64,000 nucleotides of DNA from Epiperipatus broadwayi (lineage: Eukaryota > Onychophora > Udeonychophora > Euonychophora > Peripatidae), in NCBI GenBank assembly GCA_028023455.1, contig JAQFVV010006216.1:1613445-1677444 (forward strand), read 5' to 3'. A model generated the notes under the pieces. That model did not search any database and had not been told where the DNA came from. It was given only the letters and a program-made list of their open reading frames with translations. The position numbers and the translations under genes are program-made. Positions 42,451-53,919 of this stretch are shown one piece after another (positions within the stretch are counted from its first letter, which is position 1; each line of letters starts with the position of its first letter).

Positions 42451-43912
42451 ATATATGTTGAAGCTGTGCATATATATATATATATATACATATAAATATA
42501 TATGCTGGCTTCACCATTCACTGTGGACTAACTAAGACCCTAAGTCCAACCACAGTGAATGTATGTTTCTTTTTCAAACTAAATTTATCGTTTTCTCAAA
42601 TAGTTGCCTAAATTAAAAGATTTAATAAAATAAAATATAGAAAGTTAACATTATAATTGCAATTATTTTTAAAATATATTTGGTAGAATTTGATGAATTT
42701 CTTAATTAAATAGAATCCATTAAGAAAAGGAATTTAATTAGTAAAACATTTTTCTGAATTAGATAAAAATAGATAACAGGAAAAATTTGAAACAACGGGC
42801 ATGATTCGCTACTAATTAGCAGATTAAAAACATAATGGGAAAAGGGTATAAATAAAGAACTTTTCTTTTGTTCTTGGTCTGATGCTTGCTGGTAACCTGT
42901 GCTGAAGGTCAGAGAGAAATCTTAAGAATTTTGTTGGAAGAAATTTTTCTAAAAGATTGGACAATATAGCAAACTCTTGCTTGCTGTACTTACTTCAAGC
43001 TGCACTCTATTCGTTCAGCATATAAATAAAAGAATCCAGAAATGTGTTGCTCTGCAAAAATGCAGGGGTAACTTCTTTGCCTTCACTCTCCTGAGCTGTT
43101 CCTGATGCAGGAGTCATAATCATGTAAGCCAGCCAGAGACAAAAGTATCTGCCCTGTATCCATGAAAATCTGCCCTCAAAAACATGGAAAAACAAATTTG
43201 AAGAACCAAGAAGACCTGCAGGGAAACATCAAATGAACTCATTTTGACCCACCCATCTAGTTCCCGGTAACGTTCCCATAAATTATTAAAATATCTTTGT
43301 AATTTGCAATTTCAATGTATATTTATGCTTTTCTATATATATCTATGTTTTTTTAAATCTATGTATTCGAATCTTGTGAAATTATATTTCATTAATTGCT
43401 TTCTTTTCTTTTTTTTTTATATCGTAATGGGAGGGGTTATTATATATAATGGCGGCCATAGTTCTTATTAATTTAATTGAAAAATACTTTGTTTAACTTT
43501 CCGACATTATACTCCCGTAATTAAGTTATTTATTTTATATAAATATTTATTTAGAAAAAAAAGGAAGCAAATCATAGAAAGTGCAAAACTATTTTAAAAT
43601 CAAGATTTAAATTGCTAAATATTCTATTATAAAACTTTCCAAACTTTAACTTAGTTTTTTTTTAATATATATATAAAAGAAAGAACCTTATCAAATGTCT
43701 GTATATTTTAGTCAATGAAGGGTTACAAATTTAAAGTTATATTTTAAAGAGCGTGAAATAAAACGTTCGCATTTATATTTTAGTAATAAGAGAGAGTACA
43801 TTTTGACAATATGTATTAAAAATTATTAAATAGTATTGACTCTGGGGTGTGTTGGTTAAAATTCAACTAAATCAATAAAATATCCGCCCTCTTGTTTTAG
43901 TGATCTGAATTC

Positions 43913-43920
43913 TATAAAAG
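43913..43920 (+). promoter_or_regulatory. Candidate LTR TATA box
   Basis: TATAAAAG is conserved at the equivalent place in the right LTR (50130-50137). It lies about 290 bp before a conserved AATAAA (44202 and 50419). Inferred only from sequence and position. Confidence 0.45.
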
Positions 43921-44724
43921 GGAAGTTACTATTTTTCTGCGAATTTTCAGTGATAGTTGAGCTTTCTTAATATTTATATTTTGCAGAGGGTTTCTTTTTT
44001 TAAATTTAAAGGTTGTTGACCGTATTTATATGGGATCGCGCCTCGGGTGATCTACTGGGCCGCTCAGCATAAATTACAGTGCTTCTTTTTGCCAAGTTCA
44101 TTTAGGTTAACATACCTACATTTGGATCTTCTTAAAATAAATAAAATGTTCTGATCTCATGTCGATTTCAGTCCCTTCAATGTACGTAACTGGACATAAG
44201 CAATAAAACTCCGATCCTGAATCTGGGTCACGCATTTAGCGAACGGGTTCCATTTTTCTCTCTAACCTAGTTTAGAGACGGAGAGCTATCCGGTCTTGGG
44301 TTAACCTCTTGGTAACTGTTATGTCTCGAGCCTCACAGCCCACTATATGCTCTCGCCTTTGTGCATGGTCTTGTATATTTATTAGGAAATCTTTCTCAAA
44401 ATCTCATAGAAATGTTTCAATTATGGCTGGAAATTCCTGCTAGGGTCACTTTATCATTCTTCTTAAATCATAAGTAGGGCTGTGATTTAAACCTGTCCAA
44501 AGTGTTCAGTTGAGATTGACCACCTATTTATTTCTATGTTCTCCAACCACAGAGTTAATGAATCATCTCTCTCTTTCTTGATTTCTTTTACGTAACACTT
44601 CCATTGGCTGAAATATTTTAAAGAAAGAAATGATAATGTAAAATTTTGTCTGTTCTTATCATTATGATCAATGGATCTTTCAAATATGTCTATCCGGTTG
44701 CAGTGAAAAGAGCCTGTGACACTA

Positions 44725-45479
44725 TTAACCCTTAAACCGCTAATTTTATCATTGGTTGTATCAGATAAAAATCAAATCTTTTAATTGGCCAACTCACAAA
44801 CTGAAGACAAAGCCTATTGTTAAAACATATTCGCCTATAATATTAAATTCAACTCAGATACATTTATAAAAAGTATATAATTAATTTTTAAGGTTGTGAA
44901 GACAACGAAAGTTCTTTCAAAAATAAATTGCTATTTATTTATTCTAAGATAATCAATATCGGCAACATAAAAGTTATAATGTAAACAAAAAGATCGACTT
45001 TTACGTTATAGAAAAGTAAATATTTCTTTTTATTACAACTTCAATATTTGTACGAAAATCTTCAATATTTTTCGAAAATAATTTTGTTTTTTTATTATTC
45101 TCTCTGAAAATTATGTTTAATTTCCATAAATATTATTTAATAATAATTTAAATCGTATTCGAAATGAAAATCTCAGCGTTTTTCTTTATTTTCTTTGATC
45201 AGGCAGTTTCTTTGTTCTTTCCAGCCAATCAGAATGTCTTTTTCGGCTGAGAGCATGCTAAGAACCAATCACAAATAATGTTCCTTCTTTGTTTAGGTTT
45301 AAATGCGTTTTTTCTCTATTTTTTACTTCTAAAATAAATCGGAAGATGTCACCATCGTACAGAACTTTTAAAAACGAATTCAATATGTATTTAACGAATT
45401 TTTTCGTATGAAACGAAACTGAGTTAGAGTGATTTCAGATGTCGACGAGGAGCCTCGTCAAAAACAGTCTTTTGGTTAA
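44725..45479. mobile_element. piggyBac-like insertion flanked by TTAA
   Basis: A 747-bp segment (44729-45475) lies between TTAA at 44725-44728 and TTAA at 45476-45479. The right LTR has one TTAA (50942-50945) at the same place and no insert, which is a clean empty site. The left end starts CCC after TTAA, as piggyBac elements do; the right end read inward starts CC and has a near-palindrome gacgagg-ag-cctcgtc. Terminal inverted repeats are weak beyond the first bases. No transposase is encoded, so this is a non-autonomous copy. Confidence 0.65.
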
Positions 45480-45813
45480 TAAAACATTGTATGAATTCTT
45501 TTAATGTAAATAATAAAAGTTTGTGTTATCTTTCATTCACTATAAATAAAACCACTTAGTATTGTTTTCTTTTGTAACATACGTATGTACATCTGATCAT
45601 TATATATGTAAAAATTCCTTTTCATGGTCTCTTCTCTCCCTGACCACCGGGCATACATTAAGATTAAATTCTAGTGAGGTTCGGGGAGTAAGTCGCTTAG
45701 AGCAATCTTGAGGAGTAGGTGAGGTTCGAACCCCCTCTATCTGCTTCTCTAGGTTAGGTCAAAGCAGCTCGACTTTTCTTACGGTTACTGTTTTTTTTTT
45801 TTTTTGTATAATC

Positions 45814-45832
45814 TGGCGTCCCAAGTGTGACC
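45814..45832 (+). other. Primer-binding-site-like sequence
   Basis: TGGCGTCCCAAGTGTGACC starts with TGG, the complement of a tRNA CCA end, and sits just inside the left LTR. The tRNA species was not determined. A T run of about 15 nt between LTR and site is unusual. Confidence 0.55.
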
Positions 45833-46462
45833 TTACTGTTTAGAGATAGACCCTGAGATATAATAATAGAAATTTCATGATCAGAAGAAAATTTTTTTTG
45901 TGTGTTTTTTTTTTTGAAAATAAATATAGTGAATGACAGAAGTTTATATAATTTTCTTTTGCACTTTCTGTGTTTGCTATCAGTTGTACAGTTTGCAAGG
46001 TGTGAAATCAATCAGTTTGGTTGAAAATTAAAACCAAATCAGATATTAATGTATTTTCTTTCTTTTGCTAGGAAGGGAGACAGAGTGATCAAACAAGGAG
46101 CAGAGAAAAGATGGGCTCAAGTAGAATTTTTTACCCCCCCCCCCAGGCAGTAGTAATGATATTTTATTGAAGTGTATATCAAATACACATAGTTATAGTC
46201 ACATATATAACACACAGAACAGGGTAGTAAATAAGTAAATAAACACGGATAGGGCAGGAACTATGTATAGGATAAGAGCTGGCAGGTTAAAAAGGACGAC
46301 AGTTGCAGGAATGGTTGGGAGAGTGAAGCAAATTTTTGAAAAGTAAAAGTAGAAAAATAAGACAAATTTTAAGAATAGTATTAGTACAAAGACTAAAAAC
46401 AACAGCAAACCAAATTTTTTTTTCTTATATATTTTTTAGCTATTCGTATTTCTCTAGAAAAT

Positions 46463-47101
46463 ATGCATAGTCCAAAAGGAGACATAGGTTCACCAGAACC
46501 ACAATGGGTATGGAAATTGATGGAAACTATGTTACAAAAAGTAGAAGAATGCAAAGAAGAATGTAGACAATATAAAGCAGAAATCAACAGGATGAAAGAA
46601 GAGAGACATAATGAAGCAAAAACGACACAAAAGAATCAGCCAAAAAGTGAGAGTCTTCAAAATGAAAATAAAGAAAGCATAAAAGTCATGGAAAGAACAG
46701 ACAACCCAATGGTGGCAAGATTTATCCACATCAAAACTTTTTGGGGTGACATAGGAGAAAACCCCATGGCACACTTTCAAATTTTACAAGAGCTGTTCAT
46801 GTTCCAGGAACTCAGAGAAGCTGAAAAGTTATCAGTTGCAGTTAATCATTTACATGGATCTGCCCGGAATTGGTGGGACTGTATAAGTAACAAACCAGTA
46901 ACATTGGCAGATTACCACATTACCTTACTTAAAAGTTTTTGGAGTGAAGAGAGGCAAGATGGAATAATGCACCGTATATCTCAAGAAAAGTACTGCACTT
47001 CAAAAGGAGAAACTCACACCCAGTTTTTCTTGTGGCAAGTGTCTTTGTTAAAATCATTGACTGCTTTCCACTTTTCGGAGGGCAGATTATTTGGACAATA
47101 A
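46463..47101 (+). CDS. Gag-like protein of LTR element
   Basis: The 212-codon frame encodes a retrotransposon Gag. Residues 24-60 are charged and likely coiled coil. Residues 83-165 match the capsid region of Ty3/Gypsy-type Gags, with the 'A...HL.G.A..WW' signature (WW at 137-138). No CCHC zinc knuckle is seen. The frame ends at TAA 47099-47101, but the protease frame begins nine bases later in the same phase, so the two are separated by one in-frame stop. This could be a disabling mutation or a readthrough point. A pyrimidine-rich stretch ending in AG lies about 20 bp upstream of the start. This describes the frame as it stands; other starts are possible. Confidence 0.75.
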   Translation: MHSPKGDIGSPEPQWVWKLMETMLQKVEECKEECRQYKAEINRMKEERHNEAKTTQKNQPKSESLQNENKESIKVMERTDNPMVARFIHIKTFWGDIGENPMAHFQILQELFMFQELREAEKLSVAVNHLHGSARNWWDCISNKPVTLADYHITLLKSFWSEERQDGIMHRISQEKYCTSKGETHTQFFLWQVSLLKSLTAFHFSEGRLFGQ

Positions 47102-47110
47102 AGATACAAT

Positions 47111-48271
47111 ATGCTTCTCCACATACAACAATTGATGCTGGGCTGCCACAACTGTGAAATTGATGAGATGGTAGACTTACTAACTGCTATAGATTTTGGC
47201 AACCTAAATAAAGAGCATGCAGACAAAGGAAAAAGAATTGACACACCCAAAATACAGATGGTGGCTGTCAGGAACTGCTGTGATGATGATCAAAACACAC
47301 AGCAATTCCAGAAAAATATGGGTCCTATAATTTATATACCCCAGATAGAACTCCAGGATGAAACAGAAGAAATTATTGAGGGAAATGAAAGAGTGGCATC
47401 AGCATTCATGTGCGAACTGGAAGATGATCACAGACCACCACTCTCAGAGTGCCCCACAATTAAAGCACTGTTAGATGTCCCAATTACAGCTTTAATAGAC
47501 ATTGGCAGTCAAGTGTCACTGGTGTCAAAAGAATGGTGGGATGCAGCAGTAGGAACTCATGTACTACCGATCTCACCGAGAAAATCTTATGCTATATTGG
47601 CCAATGGAGAAAAAGCCAACATAGGAACACATCGTTTGGGACTGGATATTAAGATAGGAACAACAAATGTAAAACATATATTTCAGACAATGCCAGGCTT
47701 GATTTATGATGTACTGTTAGGGTCAGAGTTCTTAGAAAGACATGACTCAGGAATAAACTATAGGGAAAATAAGTTTACATTTTACAACAACAAGTTAGAT
47801 TTTCACAAATGTAAAACCCAAGAGACAACCAATATAAGCTGCATACAGGAACCAACTAATCTTGAACGAACAGAAAATGAAACAAAAGGCCAGATGGAAT
47901 TAGAGATAGGACAGAGCACACTGCACCTTGCCTTCAAGCGTTTTACTCATCAATTTAATGATCACAAGATATTTCCAAAACGCACCATGGCAGGTCAGGC
48001 AAAACAAACTACTTTATCAAGTGGCAGCACAGTTCTAGGTTTGAAACCACATTTACCCATACCAAAATCACTGCCCAAGGCATCTAACCATGAGCCAGTT
48101 TCATCATCAGAACACATAAGAGGGAAACAGCTAAATAACAGAGCACCATTAATAAGGAATTTCAACTTGACTTCTAGCAAAAGAATTACTAGAAGACATG
48201 GTAATAAAGTGGACACAGCTCAGAGACCTAATAACAAGGCCCAGAGAGGAAGGTCCACTGAAAAAAAATAG
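47111..48271 (+). CDS. Retropepsin-like protease, Gag-Pro C-terminal part
   Basis: A 386-codon frame in the same phase as Gag. Residues 120-225 form a retropepsin: ALIDIGS at 127-133 holds the catalytic Asp130, with Ile in the place usually held by Thr or Ser (D-T/S-G-S). LLGSEFL at 202-208 matches the 'LLGxDFL' strand that follows the flap in Gypsy proteases. Residues 230-386 are polar and basic with no recognised domain. No reverse transcriptase follows: only about 420 bp remain before the right LTR. The first Met is internal to the Gag-Pro frame and may not be a real start. Confidence 0.75.
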   Translation: MLLHIQQLMLGCHNCEIDEMVDLLTAIDFGNLNKEHADKGKRIDTPKIQMVAVRNCCDDDQNTQQFQKNMGPIIYIPQIELQDETEEIIEGNERVASAFMCELEDDHRPPLSECPTIKALLDVPITALIDIGSQVSLVSKEWWDAAVGTHVLPISPRKSYAILANGEKANIGTHRLGLDIKIGTTNVKHIFQTMPGLIYDVLLGSEFLERHDSGINYRENKFTFYNNKLDFHKCKTQETTNISCIQEPTNLERTENETKGQMELEIGQSTLHLAFKRFTHQFNDHKIFPKRTMAGQAKQTTLSSGSTVLGLKPHLPIPKSLPKASNHEPVSSSEHIRGKQLNNRAPLIRNFNLTSSKRITRRHGNKVDTAQRPNNKAQRGRSTEKK

Positions 48272-48695
48272 TTTAAATAGAGTGCTCCATTCAAAAATAA
48301 ATTTTTTTACAAGATCCCCAAGGTACGACCAGAACACATCATATGGACAATGAAATCATATTATAGGCTTTCAGTTTTTTTTGTGTGTATGTTTTGTAAA
48401 TATTGGCATTGTTATAATATATTAATTAATATTATTATATACTTCTCTTTTAATATATATATATATAATTTATATATCAGTATTATGATAAACTTTCAGT
48501 TTTTTTTTATTAATATTATCTATTTATCAGTATTATTATAAACTTTCAGTTTGTTTTTATAAGCAGCACATATCAGTACTATTCTAATATTCTGTATAAT
48601 AAGAGCACTCTTTCCGGATCACTCTGCTTCTCTCTGCAAAAACGTAGTGTTAGTCTTTTTTTTTTATTTGTTTTTTTTAATGGGTTCTAGGAATA
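48272..48695 (+). repeat. LTR element 3' interior with short tandem units
   Basis: Non-coding interior before the right LTR. Three units of about 48 bp starting 'tatcagta' (48475, 48525, 48571) carry 'aaactttcag'. No clear polypurine tract is seen next to the LTR. Confidence 0.6.
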
Positions 48696-51254
48696 TGAAG
48701 CTGTGCATATATATGCTGGCTTCACCATTCACTGTGGACTAACTAAGACCCTAAGTCCAACCACAGTGAATGTATGTTTCTTTTTCAAACTAAATTTATC
48801 GTTTTCTCAAATAGTTGCCTAAATTAAAAGATTTAATAAAATAAAATATAGAAAGTTAACATTATAATTGCAATTATTTTTAAAATATATTTGGTAGAAT
48901 TCAATGAATTTCTTAATTAAATAGAATCCATTAAGAAAAGGAATTTAATTAGTAAAACATTTTTCTGAATTAGATAAAAATAGATAACAGGAAAAATTTG
49001 AAACAATGGGCATGATTCGCTACTAATTAGCAGATTAAAAACATAATGGAAAAAGGGTATAAATAAAGAACTTTTCTTTTGTTCTTGGTCTGATGCTTGC
49101 TGGTAACCTGTGCTGAAGGTCAGAGAGAAATCTTAAGAATTTTGTTGGAAGAAATTTTGCTGAAAGATTGGACAATATAGCGAACTCTTGCTTGCTGTAC
49201 TTAATTCAAGCTGCACTCTATTCTTTCAGCATATAAATAAAAGAATCCAGAAATGTGTTGCTCTGCAAAAATGCAGGGGTAACTTCTTTGCCTTCACTCT
49301 CCTGAGCTGTTCCTGATGCAGTAGTCGTAATCATGTAAGCCAGACAGAGAACAAAAGTATCTGCCCTGTATCCGTGAAAATCTGCCCTCAAAAACATGGA
49401 AAAACAAATTTGAAGAACTGGAAGACCTGCGGGGAAACATCAAATGATCTCATTTTGACCCACCAGTGCATCTAGTTACCGGTAACGTTCCCATAAATTA
49501 TTAAAATATCTTTGTAATTTGCAATTTCGATGTATATTTACGCTTTTCTATATATATATATATGGTTTTTTAAATCTATGTATTCAAATCTTGTGAAATT
49601 ATATTTCATTAATTGCTTTCTTTTCTTTTTTTTTATATTGTAATGGGAGGGGTTATTTTATATAATGGCAGCCATAGTTCTTATTAATTTAATTGAAAAA
49701 TACTTTGTTTAACTTTCCGCCATTATACTCCTGTAATTAAGTTATTTATTTTATATAAATATTTATTTAGAAAGAAAAGGAAGCAAATCATAGAAAGTGC
49801 AAAACTATTTTAAAATCAAGATTTAAATTGCTAAATATTCTATTATAAAACTTTCCAAACTTTAACTTAGTTTTTTTTATATATATATATAAAAGAAAGA
49901 TCTTTATCAAATGCCTGTATATTTTAGTCAATGAAGGGTTACAAATTTAAAGTTATATTTTAAAGAGCGTGAAATAAAACGTTCGCATTTATATTTTAGT
50001 AATAAGAGAGAGTACATTTTGACAATATGTATTAAAAAATTATTAAATAGTATTGACTCTGGGGTGTGTTGGTTAAAATTCAACTAAGTCAATAAAATAT
50101 CTGCCCTCTTGTTTTAGTGATCTGAATTTTATAAAAGGGAAATTACTATTTTTCTGCGGATTTTCAGTGATAGTTGAGCTTTCTTAATATTTATATTTTG
50201 CAGAGGGTTTCTTTTTTTAAATTTAAAGGTCGTTGACTGTATTTATATGGGATCGTGCCTCGGGTGATCTACTGGGCCACTCAGCATAAATTACAGTGCT
50301 TCTTTTTGCCAAGTTCGCTTAGGTTAACATACCTACATTTGGATCTTCTTAAAATAAATAAAATGTTCTGATCTCATGTCGATTTCAGTCCCTTCAATGT
50401 ATGTAACTGGACATAAGCAATAAAACTCCGATCCTGAATCCGGGTCACGCATTTAGCGAACGGGTTCCATTTTTCTCTCTAACCTAGTTTAGAGACGGAA
50501 AGCTAACCAGTCTTGGGTTAACCTCTTGGTAACTGTTATGTCTCGAGCCTCACAGCCCACTATATGCTCTCGCCTTTGTGCATGGTCTTGTATATTTATT
50601 AGGAAATCTTTCTCAAAATCTCATAGAAATGTTTCAATTATGGCTGGAAATTCCTGCTGGGGTCACTTTATCATTCTTCTTAAATCATAAGTAGGGCTGT
50701 GATTTAAACCTGTCCAAAGTGTTTAGTTGAGTTTGACCACCTATTTATTTCTATGTTCTCCAACCACAGACTTAATGAATCATCTCTCTCTCTCTTGATT
50801 TCTTTTATGTAACACTTCCATTGGCTGGAATATTTTAAAGAAAGAAATGATACTGTAAAATTTTGTCTGTTCTTATCATTACGATCAAGGGATCTTTCAA
50901 ATATGTCTATCCGGTTGCAGTGAAAATATCCTGTGACACTATTAATAAAACATTGTATGAATTCTTTTAATGTAAATAATAAGTTTGTGTTATCTTTCAT
51001 TCACTATAAATAAATCCACTTAGTATTGTTTTCTTTTGTAACATACGTATGTACATCTGATCATTATATATGTAAAAATTCCTTTTCATGGTCTCCTCTC
51101 TCCCTGACCACCGAGCATACATTAAGATTAAATTCTAGTGAGGTTTGGGGAGTAAGTCACTTAGTAGCAATGTAGAGGAGTAGGTGAGGTTTGAACCCCC
51201 TCTATCTGCATCTCTAGGTTAGGTTAAAGCAGCTTGACTTTTCTTACCGTTACA
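48696..51254 (+). repeat. Right LTR (without insertion)
   Basis: Starts TGAAGCTGTG and ends CGTTACA. It is collinear with the left LTR and shows the empty TTAA site at 50942-50945. TATAAAAG is at 50130-50137 and AATAAA at 50419-50424. A frame at 50704-51000 on the minus strand is chance. Confidence 0.85.
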
Positions 51255-51355
51255 ATATATATAAAGAGTAAAAAATAAAAGTGAGAACTAATAAAAAAAT
51301 AAAATAAATAAGTACTTTGTATAATAGATAATAGAGGAAGCTGTATATAAATATG

Positions 51356-52309
51356 AAAAAGGAGGTACTCATCAATTAGCCACCACATGCCAATTGATGT
51401 CACTGATTCCATGCAAAAGCATAAAAATATGCTGTTTACATGGCCTATATAACAGTTCTGTTCATATTAGCCATTAAGTAGACCTAGATAGTATTGAACA
51501 CAAATATTATAACTCACTTTTGTGCTTCATGGTACTATGCAAATAGTGCACATTACACAGATCACTACGATATGATGTGAGGGTGTATAGAATTCAAGTG
51601 GCCATAACTATTTTCAGGTGCATTCAAAGTAATGATTTTTCACAGACCTGACATAGTTTTAGATAGTAATAAGTGTTAGCCCACCACCCTGCTTCGGTAC
51701 ACATCTTTTTAGGTGAAATAAATTGCAAAAGTGTATGTCCAGCACCATTTTACAGAATTCACACAAAAAAGGAATTTTGCACAAGAACATCTATGAGACT
51801 ACTAAAACAACTGTCATTTGACATTTTTAAAAGCATAAGCTTGGTTTGATCAGATGGCAATTTGAAATGGAAATCTTACATTTTATTAAATAACATTGTT
51901 TTGTAAATTTTTTAAAAATAGTTTTCAAAATGTCATCATGGAATATTTCTAATATATATTTTTTTGTTTGATCAGAGTAGTGCATGTTTTGGCCGATCCT
52001 TTGGATCGTCAAAACCATCAGTCCCCCTCGCTGCACATTCCAGTGCTATGCGCTGACATGAATAATGTAATTCAAAATGTAATTTAGAAACTAATGTTTT
52101 CACAAAAAAAAAGTAAATGCACTTTTTTAGAAAATAAATGTAAATCCCTATAAAAAAAAGAAACAGGTGAAATCATTATATTTATTTGTTTTTGAATAAA
52201 TAATAACAAAATTGTAAATCAACCTGGTAATGTTATATCTATTGGTTTTTGACTAGCAACAGAGCCATCAAGTGGTGTGCGGTGGCTAGTTGACTAGAAC
52301 CAAAAAGGA
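51356..52309. mobile_element. Non-autonomous DNA transposon, copy 2 (8-bp TSD)
   Basis: The element occupies 51364-52301. It is flanked by a perfect 8-bp duplication AAAAAGGA (51356-51363 and 52302-52309). Terminal inverted repeats start GGTACTCATCAATTAGCCACC on the left and, read inward, GGTTCTAGTCAACTAGCCACC on the right. Its minus strand aligns by eye with the right half of the element at 35601-37100 over several blocks, including 'tggccacttgaa' and 'catgaagcacaaaa'. No transposase is visible. A hairpin with cgatcc-ttt-ggatcg is inside at 51986-52015. Confidence 0.85.
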
Positions 52310-53510
52310 AAAAGAAGTAAGAAGAATTATGGGATAGAGAAAATGGTGGACGAAAGAAAGAAAAAATAGAGAATAAGGTAAGAAATAATAAATAAAAATA
52401 CATATAAAAATAATTTTAAAAAAAATAATTTTATAAAAATTAAGTAAATGAAAGGAGCAGGTATAAAATATGCATAAAAAAAAATTAAGGAATGGATTAA
52501 GATAATAAAAAATTAAGACAATATGTAGAAGTGAAATAAAAAATAAGGTTAAATATATGAATATAGTAATATAAGAATGATTTTATAAATATTACATTCA
52601 ATTTTTAAAATTATGGCAAAGGTAAAAGGTGAATAAATATAAATATGATAATAATTATAAAAAAAAGGATAAAATAGAATTAAAAAGTTAAAAGTTATAG
52701 AATAATAAGTTTAATAAATAAATTAATATTAATAATTAAGTTGATAAAATTATAAGATTATAATAGATATATGTATGAAATATGGTTGCATTGATATAAT
52801 GTTTAAATTTTATAGATCTGACAAAGACTGCTAAGAACAGTTGATATTGTAAAGAATAAATAAACATATTTTGCTTTAAATTGTAAGAACAGTGCAATGT
52901 CGTTATTATATGTTATATATAAAAAAGGAAAAATAAAGAAGAAAAGAGGAAGAGAAAGTATTGAAGAATATTTGGCATATTGTTATTTTATTAATATCTA
53001 ATGGACTATTATTACTTTTCATATTGAGCAGATGACAGTTAATTTTAGTAACATTAGCATATGTCTGTATTATCTTTGATCTTTGGAATTTAGTATTAAA
53101 TTAAAAGTGGTTGAAATATTACTTTTATTATTAATACCTATTAGATTATTATTATTTTTGCTACTGATCTGGTGAGTATTATTTTTAGCATCATTAGCAT
53201 CTGTTTGTATTATATATGAACTTTGGTCTTCAGTGTTAATGAAATTGGCACCAAAAACCTGGTCATGTGACATCTCAGTCATCACCACATTAATCATCAA
53301 ATTATCATTAGACAAATTACTTAATTTGTAAATTTTGAATGCAAAATTTAGATAAATTTATAAATAAGGTAGAAATCAATTGAAAATAAAATTTTGTAAT
53401 AAGAGATAAGTACTTTATCTTGTCAAATGAAAGCTTTAAATGAATTTTAAGCAAATAGAATTGGAGCTTTTTACCTGGGTTGTTGATAATGAACATCAGC
53501 TCTGCAATCG
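52310..53510. other. AT-rich DNA with a protein-like tandem duplication
   Basis: 52990-53320 contains two diverged units about 141 bp apart, recognisable by 'acattagcatatgtctgtatta' and 'tcattagcatctgtttgtatta'. On the minus strand the frame at 53070-53315 encodes an N/S-rich peptide including 'DQSSYIIQTDAN', and the second unit encodes a similar peptide in a broken frame. The product is unknown and it may be a degraded coding exon or just a tandem repeat. Confidence 0.4.
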
Positions 53511-53572
53511 TTGTTGTTGTTGTTATTATTATTATTATTATTATTGTTGTTGTTGTTGTTGTTGTTGTTGTT
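53511..53572. repeat. (TTG)n(TTA)n(TTG)n microsatellite
   Basis: Uninterrupted trinucleotide runs in three blocks. Confidence 0.95.
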
Positions 53573-53602
53573 TCAATAATAAGCTTTATTTGTCTTAGAG
53601 AA

Positions 53603-53878
53603 TTACAAGAGTTTTACATAACTTGATTGGTGTGTTTACATGGGCAATCTTTAGTTGTAGGTTTACATATATAAAAGTTGATTTATTGGTTTACATAGGA
53701 TTGCAGGAATTTTTACATGTTGTAGATTAGTTACAAGGGTTTTACATACCTTGGATTGATGTGTTACATGGGCAATCCATAAACCTAGGTTTACATATGT
53801 AAAAGTTAATTTAATGATTTACATGAGATTACAAAAAAAATTTCATGTTGTGGATTAGTTACAAGAATTTTACATGGC
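53603..53878. repeat. 128-bp tandem repeat, about 2.2 units
   Basis: Units start with 'ttacaag' at 53603, 53731 and 53859. Each contains repeated 'tttacat' words. The first two units are closely similar throughout. Confidence 0.85.
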
Positions 53879-53919
53879 TTATTATTATTATTATTGCCAT
53901 TGTCAATATCATTGTTATT

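Larger units (their letters stand above)
42456..45788 (+). repeat. Left LTR (with insertion)
   Basis: Collinear with 48696-51254 except for an extra 751 bp. A TATAAAAG promoter candidate is at 43913-43920 and an AATAAA polyadenylation candidate at 44202-44207. Their order and spacing suit a U3-R arrangement. A poly-T run separates its apparent end from the primer-binding-like site. Confidence 0.85.
42456..51254 (+). mobile_element. LTR retrotransposon, giant LTRs, Gag-Pro only
   Basis: Two long direct repeats flank a 2.9-kb interior. The left LTR is 42456 to about 45788 and the right is 48696-51254. The right LTR ends in CA. Flanking ATATA on both sides may be a 5-bp target duplication. A primer-binding-like TGGCGTCCCAAGTGTGA is at 45814. 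The interior encodes Gag and a retropepsin but no reverse transcriptase, RNase H or integrase, so it is non-autonomous. A rough count over the first ~700 aligned bases gives about 2-3% LTR divergence. No clear polypurine tract precedes the right LTR. Probably Ty3/Gypsy-related by Gag and protease style. Confidence 0.85.

Noticed and set aside
45720-45745. Palindromic 'ggttcgaacc' in the LTR, possible tRNA gene
   Set aside because: Box B alone; no cloverleaf could be built on either strand.
52810-52870. Hammerhead-like or PLE 3'-end-like 'ctgacaaagactg' segment
   Set aside because: The core bases are wrong for a hammerhead and no PLE coding sequence precedes it.
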